Position numbers and translations under genes: made by a program. From JBJHDF01 sp050486405 (GTDB taxonomy: Bacteria > Pseudomonadota > Gammaproteobacteria > Pseudomonadales > Cellvibrionaceae): 64,000 nucleotides of DNA. Below are positions 9,918-22,325 of this stretch, piece after piece. The notes beneath the pieces are model-generated. The model had not been told where the DNA came from and ran no database searches. It saw only the letters and a list, made by a program, of their open reading frames with translations. The stretch spans positions 62,001 through 126,000 of the forward strand of contig JBJHDF010000006.1 of assembly GCA_050486405.1 (NCBI GenBank), written 5' to 3'. The stretch's first letter is position 1, and the number at the start of each line of letters is the position of its first letter.

Positions 9918-10630
9918 GAACCTGGTACCGACTGCAATTTATCCAACGCCAGTTCTGCGGCACGTTTTTCCGCAACCCGGCGGTTGTTGGCCTGTGCCCG
10001 GGTGGGTACACGCAGTTGCGCCACCCGGCACTCAACGACAAAGCGCTGCTCATGGGAGGCACCAGCCGCCTCGACCACAACATACTCCGGCAGCGGCTGC
10101 CCGCGGGACTGCAGCCACTCCTGCAGCCGGGTTTTGGCGTCCTTGGCGGTTTCGTCGCCGGACAGGGCCGCAAGGCGCTGATGATACCAGCGCAACACTG
10201 TGCCCCGGCAGGATTCGAACCCCGCCTCCAGATAAATGGCGCCGATGATGGCCTCCAGGGAATCCGCAAGAATGGACTCCCGCTGCGCACCACCGCTCTT
10301 GCGTTCACCTTCGCCCAACAGCAGAAAGGCGCCCAGCCCGAATTCCCGGGCCAGTTCCGCCAAAGTGGTGCCTTTTACCAACTGGGAACGCAAACGACTC
10401 AACTGCCCTTCCCGCATGTCGGGAAAACGATGATAGAGGGTTTCACCAATAATGACATTCAGAATGGAGTCGCCGAGAAATTCCAGACGCTCGTTATGGC
10501 AGGCACCGTGACTGCGATGGGTGAGGGCCAGCCGCAACTGCTCGGGGTCGGAAAACTCATACCCCAGCTTGCCTTGCAGTTGCGCCAGACTCCCCGTCAC
10601 CAACAGGTTTACTCTTCGGGCCGACAGCAA
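9914..10630 (-). CDS. rnc: Ribonuclease III
   Basis: A double-strand-specific endoribonuclease of 238 residues that processes rRNA precursors and structured mRNAs. The signature HNERLEFLGDSILNVIIGE contains the catalytic acidic residues, and DSLEAIIGAIYLEAG carries the second acidic cluster. A double-stranded-RNA-binding domain follows from about residue 160 (DAKTRLQEWLQSRGQPLPEY). The annotated ATG overlaps the upstream DUF4845 gene by 22 bases. A GTG nine codons downstream would be nearer the usual N-terminus, so the start is uncertain by about ten residues. Confidence 0.97.
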   Translation of the reverse strand: MLSARRVNLLVTGSLAQLQGKLGYEFSDPEQLRLALTHRSHGACHNERLEFLGDSILNVIIGETLYHRFPDMREGQLSRLRSQLVKGTTLAELAREFGLGAFLLLGEGERKSGGAQRESILADSLEAIIGAIYLEAGFESCRGTVLRWYHQRLAALSGDETAKDAKTRLQEWLQSRGQPLPEYVVVEAAGASHEQRFVVECRVAQLRVPTRAQANNRRVAEKRAAELALDKLQSVPGS

Positions 10631-11013
10631 CTATCAAAGCGCGTGCTGTTCAGATGGTTCTGGAAAGACACCACCGCATCAATGTTGTAGAAGAGATTGG
10701 TACGCACCTCATAGTCCACCGTTACCAGCACATCCTGATTGCCGAGGCGGCGAACCTCGATGTTCTGGGGGCCCTCGCTGCGCACACCGTTGATGGTGTA
10801 GTAACGGCGCAGAGCCGCCCGTATCTCGTTATTACTCATGGAGCGCAGCGCATTGGCGTCGGGCGCCAGGGTGCGCAGGCCGGTTACAACATAGCGATTT
10901 TCAACATAGATGGGCACCAGCTTGAAGGCCAGCGTCAGAAAGAAGCCGGCGATCAGCGCCAGGAATAGCAAACCCAGCAGGGAGATACCGCGTTGCCTAC
11001 GAAGAGTCTTCAT
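10609..11013 (-). CDS. DUF4845 family membrane protein
   Basis: A 134-residue protein with one N-terminal membrane helix (about residues 10-32, ISLLGLLFLALIAGFFLTLAF) and a periplasmic domain ending near FDSCCRPEE. DUF4845 proteins are regularly found between lepB and rnc in gammaproteobacteria; their function is unknown to me. The start at 11013 has AAGGA seven bases upstream, and an earlier in-frame start at 11058 lacks that support. The 3' end overlaps rnc by 22 bases. Confidence 0.85.
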   Translation of the reverse strand: MKTLRRQRGISLLGLLFLALIAGFFLTLAFKLVPIYVENRYVVTGLRTLAPDANALRSMSNNEIRAALRRYYTINGVRSEGPQNIEVRRLGNQDVLVTVDYEVRTNLFYNIDAVVSFQNHLNSTRFDSCCRPEE

Positions 11014-11075
11014 AAACTGTTCCTTCCGATTCCGCTTGATCCGGCCTGCGGCCGGCATTTATTCAAAAGCCGCTA

Positions 11076-11921
11076 TTATTCAATGGCTCCGGCCCGGTTG
11101 AAGCTGGGCAGGCTGAAAAACGAATCCCAGTGCATCCAGACGGCGAATGCCTTACCCACTATAGCATCCTCGGAAACCATACCCCAACCCCGGCTGTCCA
11201 GACTGTTGTCGCGATTATCTCCCATGGTGAAGTAATGCCCATCGGGCACCACCCAACGGGTATCGCGAAAGGGCTGGCCTCCGTGGATATTCTTGTAGAC
11301 GGTAAAGCTGGCATCACCGATGGTCTCGGTGACCCGGCGGTAGCGTGGCGCCTGGGGCGGCAGCAGTTCCTCGTCGGATTCTTCAATCAGTTCACCGTTA
11401 ATATAGAGCTGGTTATTGACGTACTGGATCTCGTCACCGGGAACGCCGATTACCCGCTTGATATAGTAAATATCCGGCTGGTGCGGCGGAAAGAACACCA
11501 TCACGTCCCCCCGCTGGGGTTCGTTGATGCGGATGATCCGCTTGTTCAGTACCGGCAGGCGGATGCCATAGGTGTACTTGTTGACCAGGATGAAATCGCC
11601 GATCTGCAGGGTGGGCTCCATGGAGCCGGAGGGAATCTGGAAGGGTTCGGCCACAAAGGAGCGCAGCACAAACACGATCAGCAGCACCGGGAAAAAGGAT
11701 TTTGAGTATTCGATCCAGGCGGACTCCCGGGACACCTCGGCATACTCGGCCTCGAAAGCCGCCTGGTTGGCAGCCGCCGGCAGGTCACCGCGCGCATAGC
11801 GGCGCTCCACCGCCGCCAGGGCGCGCCGCCGTCGGGGGGCGAACCAGACAATGTCCAGCACCCAGATCAGTCCGGTGATCAGTACCGCCAGGGTCAGAAT
11901 CAGGGGTAGATTGATATTCAT
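11076..11921 (-). CDS. lepB: Signal peptidase I
   Basis: A 281-residue inner-membrane serine protease that removes signal peptides from secreted proteins. A first membrane helix lies at about 6-26 and a second at about 77-91. The catalytic serine is S100 in IPSGSMEPTLQIGD and the general-base lysine is K155 in YYIKRVIGVPGDE. The box GDNRDNSLDSRGWG lies near the C-terminus. The gene starts at the base after the lepA stop, as in the conserved lepA-lepB operon. Confidence 0.96.
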   Translation of the reverse strand: MNINLPLILTLAVLITGLIWVLDIVWFAPRRRRALAAVERRYARGDLPAAANQAAFEAEYAEVSRESAWIEYSKSFFPVLLIVFVLRSFVAEPFQIPSGSMEPTLQIGDFILVNKYTYGIRLPVLNKRIIRINEPQRGDVMVFFPPHQPDIYYIKRVIGVPGDEIQYVNNQLYINGELIEESDEELLPPQAPRYRRVTETIGDASFTVYKNIHGGQPFRDTRWVVPDGHYFTMGDNRDNSLDSRGWGMVSEDAIVGKAFAVWMHWDSFFSLPSFNRAGAIE

Positions 11922-13721
<1,800 letters not shown>

Positions 13722-13917
13722 AGGGTTTTACGAACTCCGTCAATAAATACGAGCGGCCAGTAGCGCCTGCGCTTCCACTGTCGTACGGCGTGCCCAAAAA
13801 GGCGGCCAGTTTATCCTATTTGCCCGGCACCCGCCATGTGGCCGGAGGGCAGCCGCCAAGATGACAGGCCCGGTGCGGGCAGTTACAATTGCCGCCTTTT
13901 ACCGGACCTGTCCTGCC

Positions 13918-15657
<1,740 letters not shown>

Positions 15658-15670
15658 GGCAATATAGTTT

Positions 15671-15895
15671 CTCAAGTTTCGGACTTCGAACTTGGGAGCC
15701 CGGTCCAGGTATGCCCTTCCGGGACACGCCGTAAATACATCCCTGTAGGCTCGGACACAGCCGCCCCTACGCGCTCCCGGCGCTTCGGGACACTTCCCAC
15801 ATCCATGTGGGTCGTCCATGCGGTGTACGGTCCCGGAAGAGCATCCCCGGCCCAGACTTGTGCCATACCGAAGCAGTTGAACTCCGAAACTTGAG
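15671..15895 (-). repeat. Modular palindromic repeat, copy A
   Basis: The outer arms at 15671-15687 and 15879-15895 are a 17-base inverted repeat with one mismatch (CTCAAGTTTCGGA core). Inside, perfect arms CTTCCGGGAC and GTCCCGGAAG at 15716-15725 and 15830-15839 enclose a 104-base core. On the minus strand the core holds hairpins TAC-AGGGAT-GTA (15736-15747) and CCCAC-ATGGAT-GTGGG (15796-15811). The core is an inverted near-duplicate of copy B, about 6 differences in 124 bases. It sits just past the argS stop. No credible ORF is present. Confidence 0.85.
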
Positions 15896-15900
15896 TTAGC

Positions 15901-16019
15901 TTAACGTGAAAACCCACGTCCTAAGGACGTGATCATGAGTGATGGGCTCAGCCTGTTACGATTAGTGGCCAGGTTTGCGTGCCACAAAACTGGTCGACCA
16001 GTGAAGTCTAGCGGTTGAG
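15901..16019 (-). repeat. Small hairpin-ended repeat, copy C1
   Basis: It starts TTAACGTGAAAACC, then has a hairpin CACGTCC-TAA-GGACGTG, a middle with CTGTTACGATT, GTGGC...GCCAC-like pairing and CTGGTCGACCAG. A related unit runs in the opposite direction at 27301-27411 and a shortened one at 36069-36125. The hairpin next to the end recalls IS200/IS605-type ends and their non-autonomous derivatives; that link is inference. No transposase is encoded. Confidence 0.65.
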
Positions 16020-16023
16020 ATCC

Positions 16024-16232
16024 CGGTACTGTGTTCTTTTGGGTTCGAAGTACCGATGTTTGAGGAGGTTGGGGTAGTGCTTCCGGGACCGTACACCGCA
16101 TGGACGACCCACATGGATGTGGGAAGTGTCCCGAAGCGCCGGGAGCGCGTAGGGGCGGCTGTGTCCGAGCCCCCAGGGATGGGTTCACGGCGAGTCCCGG
16201 AAGCACTGCGCCAACCTCCGCCGTTGGCACCC
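16024..16232 (+). repeat. Modular palindromic repeat, copy B
   Basis: A 7-base stem CGGTACT/AGTACCG (16024-16055) leads into GAGGTTGG, then arms ending GTGCTTCCGGGAC. These pair, with two mismatches over 25 bases, with GTCCCGGAAGCAC and CCAACCTC on the far side. The core on the plus strand has hairpins CCCAC-ATGGAT-GTGGG (16108-16123) and CCC-AGGGAT-GGG (16172-16183). Relative to copy A, the second hairpin has two compensated base-pair changes with the loop kept. It ends in the family tail CCGCCGTTGGCACCC. Confidence 0.85.
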
Positions 16233-16286
16233 AAGGGTGATAGAAACGACAAGCCCCTTTTAGGGCGCGAGCGGAGCAGTTAGAGC

Positions 16287-16305
16287 CCGGGTTCTTTGAA
16301 CCCGG
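16287..16305. terminator. Strong hairpin between argS repeats and yqcC
   Basis: CCGGGTTC-TTT-GAACCCGG is a perfect 8-base stem with a triloop. It lies just past the yqcC stop (minus strand) and downstream of argS (plus strand). There is no clean T-run on either side, so termination is only likely. A weaker hairpin, GCCCC-TTTTA-GGGC, lies shortly upstream. Both could also belong to the repeat cluster. Confidence 0.4.
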
Positions 16306-16322
16306 ATATTTACTTTGACGGG

Positions 16323-16646
16323 TTAATAAGAGTCGCTCAACACCCGATCAATACGACGAAGATAGTTGACGAGAATATCCCCATCCAGCGTCAGCGCCTG
16401 AAAATACACCTCCGCCATGGGCGCCACGCCACTGGTCGTCGGCAGTGGCTGCTCTGCCTCAATCAGGCTGTGCAAGCGGGGGATAAAAATAAACTGCAAC
16501 CACTGGGGAAAAGTAAGAGTATCCACCGCAAACGGCTGAGTACTCGCCAGCGCCTCAGCGGGGGGCGATTGCCGCTCCCACAGCTCCAGACGACGCAGCT
16601 CATACTCCACATCCAACAAAATTTCCGCAACAACAATCGCACTCAT
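16323..16646 (-). CDS. yqcC: YqcC family protein (DUF446)
   Basis: A 107-residue, mostly helical cytoplasmic protein of unknown function. The family pattern is clear: ELRRLELWERQSPPAEALAS, TQPFAVDTLTFPQWLQFIFI and PRLHSLIEAEQPLP. In enterobacteria yqcC precedes the pseudouridine synthase gene truC, which is not present here. The ATG at 16646 is preferred over an in-frame TTG at 16658. Its upstream region overlaps a repeat fragment. Confidence 0.85.
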   Translation of the reverse strand: MSAIVVAEILLDVEYELRRLELWERQSPPAEALASTQPFAVDTLTFPQWLQFIFIPRLHSLIEAEQPLPTTSGVAPMAEVYFQALTLDGDILVNYLRRIDRVLSDSY

Positions 16647-16660
16647 ACAGATACTCAACT

Positions 16661-16724
16661 TTCCGACGAATCCCGGAGCAAGGCATACACGGACCGGGCT
16701 CCCGGAATCGAAGTCCGAACCTGG
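16661..16724 (-). repeat. Fragment of the palindromic repeat (left half of type A)
   Basis: Read on the minus strand, this stretch has TTCGGACTTCGATTCCGG, GAGCCCGGTCC and GTATGCC in the same order as the left outer arm of copy A at 15676-15716. The core and right arm are missing. It fills the gap between yqcC and the end of dinG and looks like a decayed or truncated insertion. Confidence 0.6.
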
Positions 16725-16729
16725 AAATA

Positions 16730-18862
16730 CTAACCTATCACCCGCCGATAGGGCGGCAACGAATTCAAAATCGCGCGGCCGTACTGACGCGTCACCACAC
16801 GTTTATCCAACAGCGTGATACGACCGCTGTCGTTTTCGTGGCGCAACAGCCGGCCGCAGGCCTGAATCAGGCGCAGCGACGCATCGGGCACGGTGATCTC
16901 CATAAAGGCATTGCCACCGCGCGCCTCCACCCACTCACTGAGGGACGCCTCGATGGGATCATCGGGCACGGCAAAGGGCAGCTTGGCGATGACCACATGG
17001 CGGCAGTAGTCCCCGGGCAGATCCACCCCCTCGGCCAGGCTCGCCAGGCCAAAGAGCACACTGCCCTCGCCGCGATCCACCCGGCGCCGGTGCTTGTCCA
17101 GCATATCCTGACGCGAACTGTCGCCCTGCACCTGGATCCGCCGCCGCCAGGACTCGGGCAGCGCCTCATAGACCGCCTCCATCTGCCGCCGGGAGGAAAA
17201 GAGCACCAGACTGGCCTCCTCCTCGTCCAGGATATCCGGCAGCAGGCGCACCAGGGACTCCGTGTGCAACTGGGCATCCTTGGCATCCACGGCGGCGGCG
17301 GGCACCGCCAGGGTGGCGCGACTGAAATCGAAGGAACTGGGCAGTATCTGGTAGCTACCCTGCTCCGGTGTGCCGGCACGCATGCGGTAGCGGTCAAAGC
17401 GGCCCAGGGCGGCGATGGTGGCGGAGGTGACCACGGCGCCGCAGCAGCGGGACCAGAGGTTTTCCATCAGGGTGTTGGCGGCCAGGATGGGACTGGAGCA
17501 GACCTCCAGGTCCAGGGTGCCGGCGCTGTCCACCAGGGTCAGCCAGCGGGCCCGGGGCGGCGCTCCGGGAGGATCGGTGGCGGCGTAGCTGGCCCAGAGC
17601 GCAGTGTTGGCCTCGGCCCGGGTCTGCCAGGCGCCGATCACCGGGTAGTGATTTTCCAGATCCACCTTGGGCACCGGGCAAAAACGGTCATCCAGCGCCT
17701 CGGTCAGTTCGTCGTAAATCTTGCCCAGCAGCGTGGCCAGACGGTCAAAACTGTGGGACAGCTCGGCGGCGGGCAATCGCAGTGCTTCCGGCACGCACCC
17801 CTCGGGAAAGCGGTAGCGGGGGGTATCATTGCTGCGACGCTCCGATTCACGCTGCTGCATCAATTCGTCAAGCTGGGGGTATATCTGCTCCAGAATCTGC
17901 CGGGCATCCTGCAGCGCCGCCGGTAACTGGGCCGCCAGGCGCGCCGTGTCGCCGGCATCGCCGATATGCTCCAGCATGGCGGGCAGACCCTTGTCGCTCT
18001 GTTCCAGCCACTTGCGGGTGGCCAGCAGCCGGCTGTGATGGGCGAAGTGGCCCAGTGCCTTGTCGGGCAGGTGGTGGCCCTCGTCAAACACGTAAATCGT
18101 GTCCTCCGGCGCCGGCAGAATCGCGCCGCCACCCAGGGACAGATCCGCCAGCACCAGATCCTGGTTGGTGACGATGCAATCGGCGCTGTTCATGGTGTCC
18201 CGGGCACGGAAAAAGCTGCAACTGGAGACATTGGCGCAGCGGCGACCGGCGCACTGGCGATGGTCGGTGGTCACCGGCTGCCACTCGGCCTGGGAGAGCC
18301 CCTCGGGCCAGGTATCGCGCTCGCCATTCCAGCGGTTGGCGGCCAGGGCCTCTTCCATATCGCGGTAGATTTTCACGGCGCTGGCACTGACCTGGGGCCG
18401 CTCGTCCTCGTACAGGGCCCGGGTGGGATCGCTGCCGCTGGCAACCTCCGCCAGCAGGTTTTCCAGCTTGGTCAGGCACAGGTAACGGCTGCGGCCCTTG
18501 GCCAGGGTATAGCTGAAGGACAGACCGCTGTGCTGCAGCAATTCCGGCAAGTCCTTGTTGACGATCTGCTCCTGCAGGGCCACGGTGGCAGTGGCCACCA
18601 CCAGTTTCTTCCCCAGCGCCCGGGCAATCAGCAGCGTCGGCAACAGGTAGGCCACAGTCTTGCCGGTGCCGGTGCCGGCCTCCAGCACGCAGATGGGGGC
18701 ATCGCCCTGCAGACCGCCCTGTTCGTCCAGGGTGATGCCGCCCAGATTGCGGGCAATTTCGGCGATCATAAGCTTTTGCCCGTGGCGGGCCTGGAGCCCA
18801 CGACCAGACAGATAGTCGCTGTAGGCCCGCTGTATTTCCTGTTTCAACTCGTCGCTCAGCAT
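16730..18862 (-). CDS. dinG: ATP-dependent DNA helicase DinG
   Basis: A 710-residue superfamily 2 iron-sulfur helicase that unwinds DNA 5' to 3', including R-loops and D-loops. Walker A is LEAGTGTGKTVAYLLP, the DEAH-type box is FDEGHHLPDK, and the last motifs include GLASLAEGVDLPGDYC and QACGRLLRHENDSG. Cysteines in RSRYLCL, HRQCAGRRC and NVSSC are candidates for the 4Fe-4S cluster. The ATG at 18862 matches the family; an upstream start at 18973 would run into the next gene. It follows the acyltransferase gene by 10 bases. Confidence 0.94.
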   Translation of the reverse strand: MLSDELKQEIQRAYSDYLSGRGLQARHGQKLMIAEIARNLGGITLDEQGGLQGDAPICVLEAGTGTGKTVAYLLPTLLIARALGKKLVVATATVALQEQIVNKDLPELLQHSGLSFSYTLAKGRSRYLCLTKLENLLAEVASGSDPTRALYEDERPQVSASAVKIYRDMEEALAANRWNGERDTWPEGLSQAEWQPVTTDHRQCAGRRCANVSSCSFFRARDTMNSADCIVTNQDLVLADLSLGGGAILPAPEDTIYVFDEGHHLPDKALGHFAHHSRLLATRKWLEQSDKGLPAMLEHIGDAGDTARLAAQLPAALQDARQILEQIYPQLDELMQQRESERRSNDTPRYRFPEGCVPEALRLPAAELSHSFDRLATLLGKIYDELTEALDDRFCPVPKVDLENHYPVIGAWQTRAEANTALWASYAATDPPGAPPRARWLTLVDSAGTLDLEVCSSPILAANTLMENLWSRCCGAVVTSATIAALGRFDRYRMRAGTPEQGSYQILPSSFDFSRATLAVPAAAVDAKDAQLHTESLVRLLPDILDEEEASLVLFSSRRQMEAVYEALPESWRRRIQVQGDSSRQDMLDKHRRRVDRGEGSVLFGLASLAEGVDLPGDYCRHVVIAKLPFAVPDDPIEASLSEWVEARGGNAFMEITVPDASLRLIQACGRLLRHENDSGRITLLDKRVVTRQYGRAILNSLPPYRRVIG

Positions 18863-18872
18863 GGATTGTCCG

Positions 18873-20024
18873 TCAACCGGAGCGCAGCTTGGCCGACACC
18901 GGATTGGCGTAGGCCTCCAATGCCGTCTGCCGGTACTCCGAGGGAATGGCGGCAATGCGTAACTCAAATTCACGTCGCTGCTGCTCCAGCGAGCCGGCCT
19001 CGAAAGGCACCGCCGCCGGACCGTAGTTCACCTTTGGGGCAGTTCCGTGCAACATCTGATAGGCAAAACAGTTGGTGGCATGCAATACATAGTTGCCAAG
19101 GATCTGCCGGTCAATTTCCTCTGCCACGGCTTCGCTGTCCGGATAGTCCGCCGTCAACGGCTCACCGAAAGCCACGTGCACCTGCCCCTTGCGGCCGTCT
19201 ATGCCCCGGGCAATGCTGTGCACATCCTCATGGGTTTCCTTCAAGTATTCGCCCCGGGTGCGCAACTGGTACACCTCCCGGGCCTTGGCCGCGTCGCAGG
19301 GGTCCAGCTCATAGGATATGGCCACCGGGACTATGTGCAGGCAACGCACATACCCGGCGAAATCCATGGCCTTGGGGCGGTTCAGGGTCAGCATGCCCAC
19401 CACGGCCGGATTGGTTTTGTCACAACCGTCCTTGGCCCGGCCCTCGCGCTGGGCAATCCAGATATTCGCACCCTCTTCCACCAGCGAATGATGGATATAA
19501 GCCGACAACTTGCGCGCCGCCAACAGCTTCTCTCGGGGCTTTTTCGCCGAGCGATTGACGATAAAGCTCTTGTTCAGGCGCATAAGGTCCGACACCCAGG
19601 GCTTGGTCAGCAGGTTGTCGCCAATGGCGATACGCAGCGTGTTGAAGCTGGCGCGATAAAGCGCAATATTGACAAACGCCGGGTCCATGGCGATGTCCCG
19701 GTGATTGCTGATGAACAGGTAGGGCGTCTGGGGGTCCAAGCTGTCCAGACCGGACACACTGAGACGGGTGCCGGTGCTGTCCATCATTTGCAGCATGTAG
19801 TGCTCGACGAGTTTCTGGAAATCCCGCACCGAGTCCAATCCGGCACACTGCCGGGCCATGGCCCGGCGCACGGGTAGACGCAGCAAAGGTATAAGCCAGC
19901 GAGGCAGCCGGGGGAAACGGAGACGGGCCACGGCATCGGCCAGCTCCGGGTCGCGCAGCAGGCGCTCCAGCGTGGGCCTTACTTCGCTGTCCCGGTAGGG
20001 GCGGATATCGTCAAAATCACTCAT
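18873..20024 (-). CDS. PlsC-like glycerophospholipid acyltransferase
   Basis: A 383-residue protein with the acyltransferase box SNHRDIAMDPAF, a second block in DLMRLNKSFIVNRS, and the motif IWIAQREGRAKDGCD. These place it among 1-acyl-glycerol-3-phosphate-type acyltransferases, which move acyl chains onto phospholipid precursors at the inner membrane. The C-terminal part (about 250-383) is not recognised. The ATG at 20024 was chosen over an upstream start at 20198, whose extra 58 residues look non-coding. It is transcribed ahead of dinG. Confidence 0.8.
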   Translation of the reverse strand: MSDFDDIRPYRDSEVRPTLERLLRDPELADAVARLRFPRLPRWLIPLLRLPVRRAMARQCAGLDSVRDFQKLVEHYMLQMMDSTGTRLSVSGLDSLDPQTPYLFISNHRDIAMDPAFVNIALYRASFNTLRIAIGDNLLTKPWVSDLMRLNKSFIVNRSAKKPREKLLAARKLSAYIHHSLVEEGANIWIAQREGRAKDGCDKTNPAVVGMLTLNRPKAMDFAGYVRCLHIVPVAISYELDPCDAAKAREVYQLRTRGEYLKETHEDVHSIARGIDGRKGQVHVAFGEPLTADYPDSEAVAEEIDRQILGNYVLHATNCFAYQMLHGTAPKVNYGPAAVPFEAGSLEQQRREFELRIAAIPSEYRQTALEAYANPVSAKLRSG

Positions 20025-20335
20025 TAAATCACTCGTGAAAGTCACACAGTATGAAAGTCGATCAGCAGCCAGCGCCGGAAAGCGGGACAAAATACCGAAA
20101 AGGTCCGGGAATTGCCAGTTCACCCCCACCGGCAGCAGCGCCTTGCTTATGCCAAAGTAAAAACCCCCACCTCGCCTGGGCAGGGTATTATGTCTCAAAT
20201 ACAGGGCGCAGCGTCCGTCCAGCGTCGACTGACGCCCGGCTGGCGACTAACATTCTCCCATCGGGCCGATTAACGGCTAGAATGTCTTGCACAACAGCCG
20301 TAACAATAATCCAGGGATCCTGAGCGACGCGCCGA
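20025..20335. other. Divergent intergenic region, no gene seen
   Basis: This 311-base gap separates the acyltransferase gene from the REC-GGDEF gene, which point away from each other, so it should hold two promoters. A TAGAAT-like -10 near 20279 is the best candidate for the rightward gene, but no convincing -35 is visible. No strong hairpin, repeat or conserved ORF was found. Confidence 0.4.
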
Positions 20336-21616
20336 ATGAAAATCCTGCTGGTTGAAGACAGTGCCACCCTGCGCCATGCCATGAGCCAGTATATCACCGA
20401 GGCCGGGCACAGCCCGCTGATTGCCCACAGCGGCGAAGAGGCGTTGCAACTGCTGGAGAACACCCCGGTGGACATGATCATCATGGACGTGGAAATGCCC
20501 GGGCTCAACGGTTTCGAAACCACCCGCCTGATCCGCGAATGGCTGGCCGGCCACTGGATTCCCATCATCTTTGTCACCAGCCACAATGGCGACGAAAGCT
20601 ACCAGGAGGGCATAGAGGCCGGCGGCGACGACTATCTGGTCAAGCCCGTGAGCCCCATGATCATCAAGGCCAAGATCCGGGCGATGGAGCGCATTTCGGA
20701 AATGCGCGACCAGTTGCACCACCTGAACCAGGAACTGGAAGCACTGAGCCAACTCGACAGCCTGACCCAGATACTCAACCGACGCACCTTCAACGAGCGC
20801 GGTGAACAACAGTGGCTGCAGGCCACCCGGCAACAGAGCTCCACCGCGGTACTGATGATCGACGTGGATCACTTCAAACTGTACAACGACCACTATGGTC
20901 ACCCTGCCGGCGACGCTTGCCTGCAGCAGGTCACCGCTGCCCTGAGGAGCTGTGTGCAGCGCCCTTACGATTTACTGGGCCGATACGGCGGTGAGGAGTT
21001 TGTCATCCTCTTGCCGGAAACAGACATGGCCGGCGCCCGGCAGGTGGCCAGTTGCATCAATGCAAAGGTGCGGGAGCTGGCCCTCAAGCACGAGGTGTCG
21101 CCCACCAGCCGGGTGGTGACGGTCAGCGTGGGCGGTGCCGTCTGCTCACACCCAGCCAGCCACTCACTGGAAGAAATCGTCAAATGCGCCGACCGCGCCC
21201 TCTACCGGGCCAAACACGGCGGCCGTGACCAAGCGGTGCTGGACGAAGTCGCCACCCACAAGACGGTACTGATTCTCGACCCCGACCAGGAGGAACTGCA
21301 GCATCACGCCCGCATGCTGCGCCTGGAATGCAATATCATCACCACTGACAAACCGGATGAACTGGTGGAAATTGCGCTGGATGTACGCCCGGACCTGATC
21401 ATTATGGACGCGGTCAGTGCCGACGAGGAAAACAATCTGATCTGTCGGGATCTGACCCGGGATCCGTCCACCGCAACAATTCCCATACTGCTGCTATCGG
21501 CTCACCCCTGCCAGAGCCGCCCCATTTCCGACGCATCAGTCGGTATTCGCGGCTGCCTGGAAAAACCACTGAGCAAACAACAGTTGCTGGAAAAAATACA
21601 CGCGCTGCTCTACTGA
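20336..21616 (+). CDS. Response regulator diguanylate cyclase (REC-GGDEF-REC)
   Basis: A 426-residue protein that should make cyclic di-GMP from GTP under phosphorelay control. The first receiver has phospho-acceptor D51 in MIIMDVEMPG and K in YLVKPVSP. The GGDEF domain has an intact active site GGEEF (218-222) and an inhibitory I-site RPYD five residues upstream, so product feedback is expected. A second receiver-like domain (about 300-426) has LILDPDQE, LIIMDAVS and LEKPLS. The final codons overlap the convergent gene by 7 bases. The partner kinase cannot be told from context. Confidence 0.93.
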   Translation: MKILLVEDSATLRHAMSQYITEAGHSPLIAHSGEEALQLLENTPVDMIIMDVEMPGLNGFETTRLIREWLAGHWIPIIFVTSHNGDESYQEGIEAGGDDYLVKPVSPMIIKAKIRAMERISEMRDQLHHLNQELEALSQLDSLTQILNRRTFNERGEQQWLQATRQQSSTAVLMIDVDHFKLYNDHYGHPAGDACLQQVTAALRSCVQRPYDLLGRYGGEEFVILLPETDMAGARQVASCINAKVRELALKHEVSPTSRVVTVSVGGAVCSHPASHSLEEIVKCADRALYRAKHGGRDQAVLDEVATHKTVLILDPDQEELQHHARMLRLECNIITTDKPDELVEIALDVRPDLIIMDAVSADEENNLICRDLTRDPSTATIPILLLSAHPCQSRPISDASVGIRGCLEKPLSKQQLLEKIHALLY

Positions 21617-22236
21617 GTCAGTTGCTCCAGGGCCTGCACAAGAATCGGTCGCAACAGTTCCCTGGTCAGTTGTGCCGAGCCCAGCGCCGCTTCACCCAAA
21701 TCCTGCCGTTCGAAATCGGTCAGCGCCCAGGTTTCGCCCCCTGCCTCCAGGGTCATGTCGGTAAAGAGCACCCGGGCAATGCGAAAGCGCAGATCCGGCC
21801 CCGCCGTGCTGGGCAGATAAACTTCAATTTCGGGCACAGTCTCCACATTGGCCAACAACTGCGCGAGGTTATTGCCATTGTCGCCAGCCTCGTAGCGAAC
21901 GCGGGCACCAGACACCAGCAATTCGTTGACCAGAATGACCGGCTCGGCCAGGGTCGCGGTATCCAGTTGCGCATAGACCAGTTCCAGGTAAAGGGCGGGC
22001 TCGTCACTGAAACCTGGCGGGTTGTCCACGGTCATACCCTGCAGCAACCCCAGGCCTTTGGGCAGATCCACCTCAACCCGCTCCACCTGAACCCGGGTTT
22101 TGGTGACCTCGGGACCCACGGTTTCAATGGCCAGCCCGGTGAGGGAACTGAGGCTGCTGTAACCCACGAACAGGGCCACAGCCAGCACCACCAGTAGCGC
22201 CACCAGGATACTTGCCAGTATTTTGATCAGGTTCAT
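21610..22236 (-). CDS. Hypothetical exported/membrane-anchored protein, AsmA-like
   Basis: A 208-residue protein with one N-terminal hydrophobic helix (about 5-28, ILASILVALLVVLAVALFVGY), probably an anchor facing the periplasm. The body has alternating beta segments such as VQVERVEVDLPKGLGLLQGMTVDNPPGFS and ALYLELVYAQLD. This resembles the repeated strands of AsmA-type proteins, but the link is weak. The ATG at 22236 was chosen over an upstream start at 22278. Function unknown. Confidence 0.6.
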   Translation of the reverse strand: MNLIKILASILVALLVVLAVALFVGYSSLSSLTGLAIETVGPEVTKTRVQVERVEVDLPKGLGLLQGMTVDNPPGFSDEPALYLELVYAQLDTATLAEPVILVNELLVSGARVRYEAGDNGNNLAQLLANVETVPEIEVYLPSTAGPDLRFRIARVLFTDMTLEAGGETWALTDFERQDLGEAALGSAQLTRELLRPILVQALEQLTQ

Positions 22237-22325
22237 GGGCGGAGCCTGTGAAATGTTATTATGGCCGGAAAAGAGCATATCATATCGACCCCGGGGGAAC
22301 GACTCGGGAGCTTGCGAGGTACTTT

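Noticed and set aside
10205..10222. tRNA T-arm-like GATTCGAACC on the plus strand
   Set aside because: It lies inside rnc in a conserved coding stretch, and no acceptor stem or anticodon arm surrounds it.
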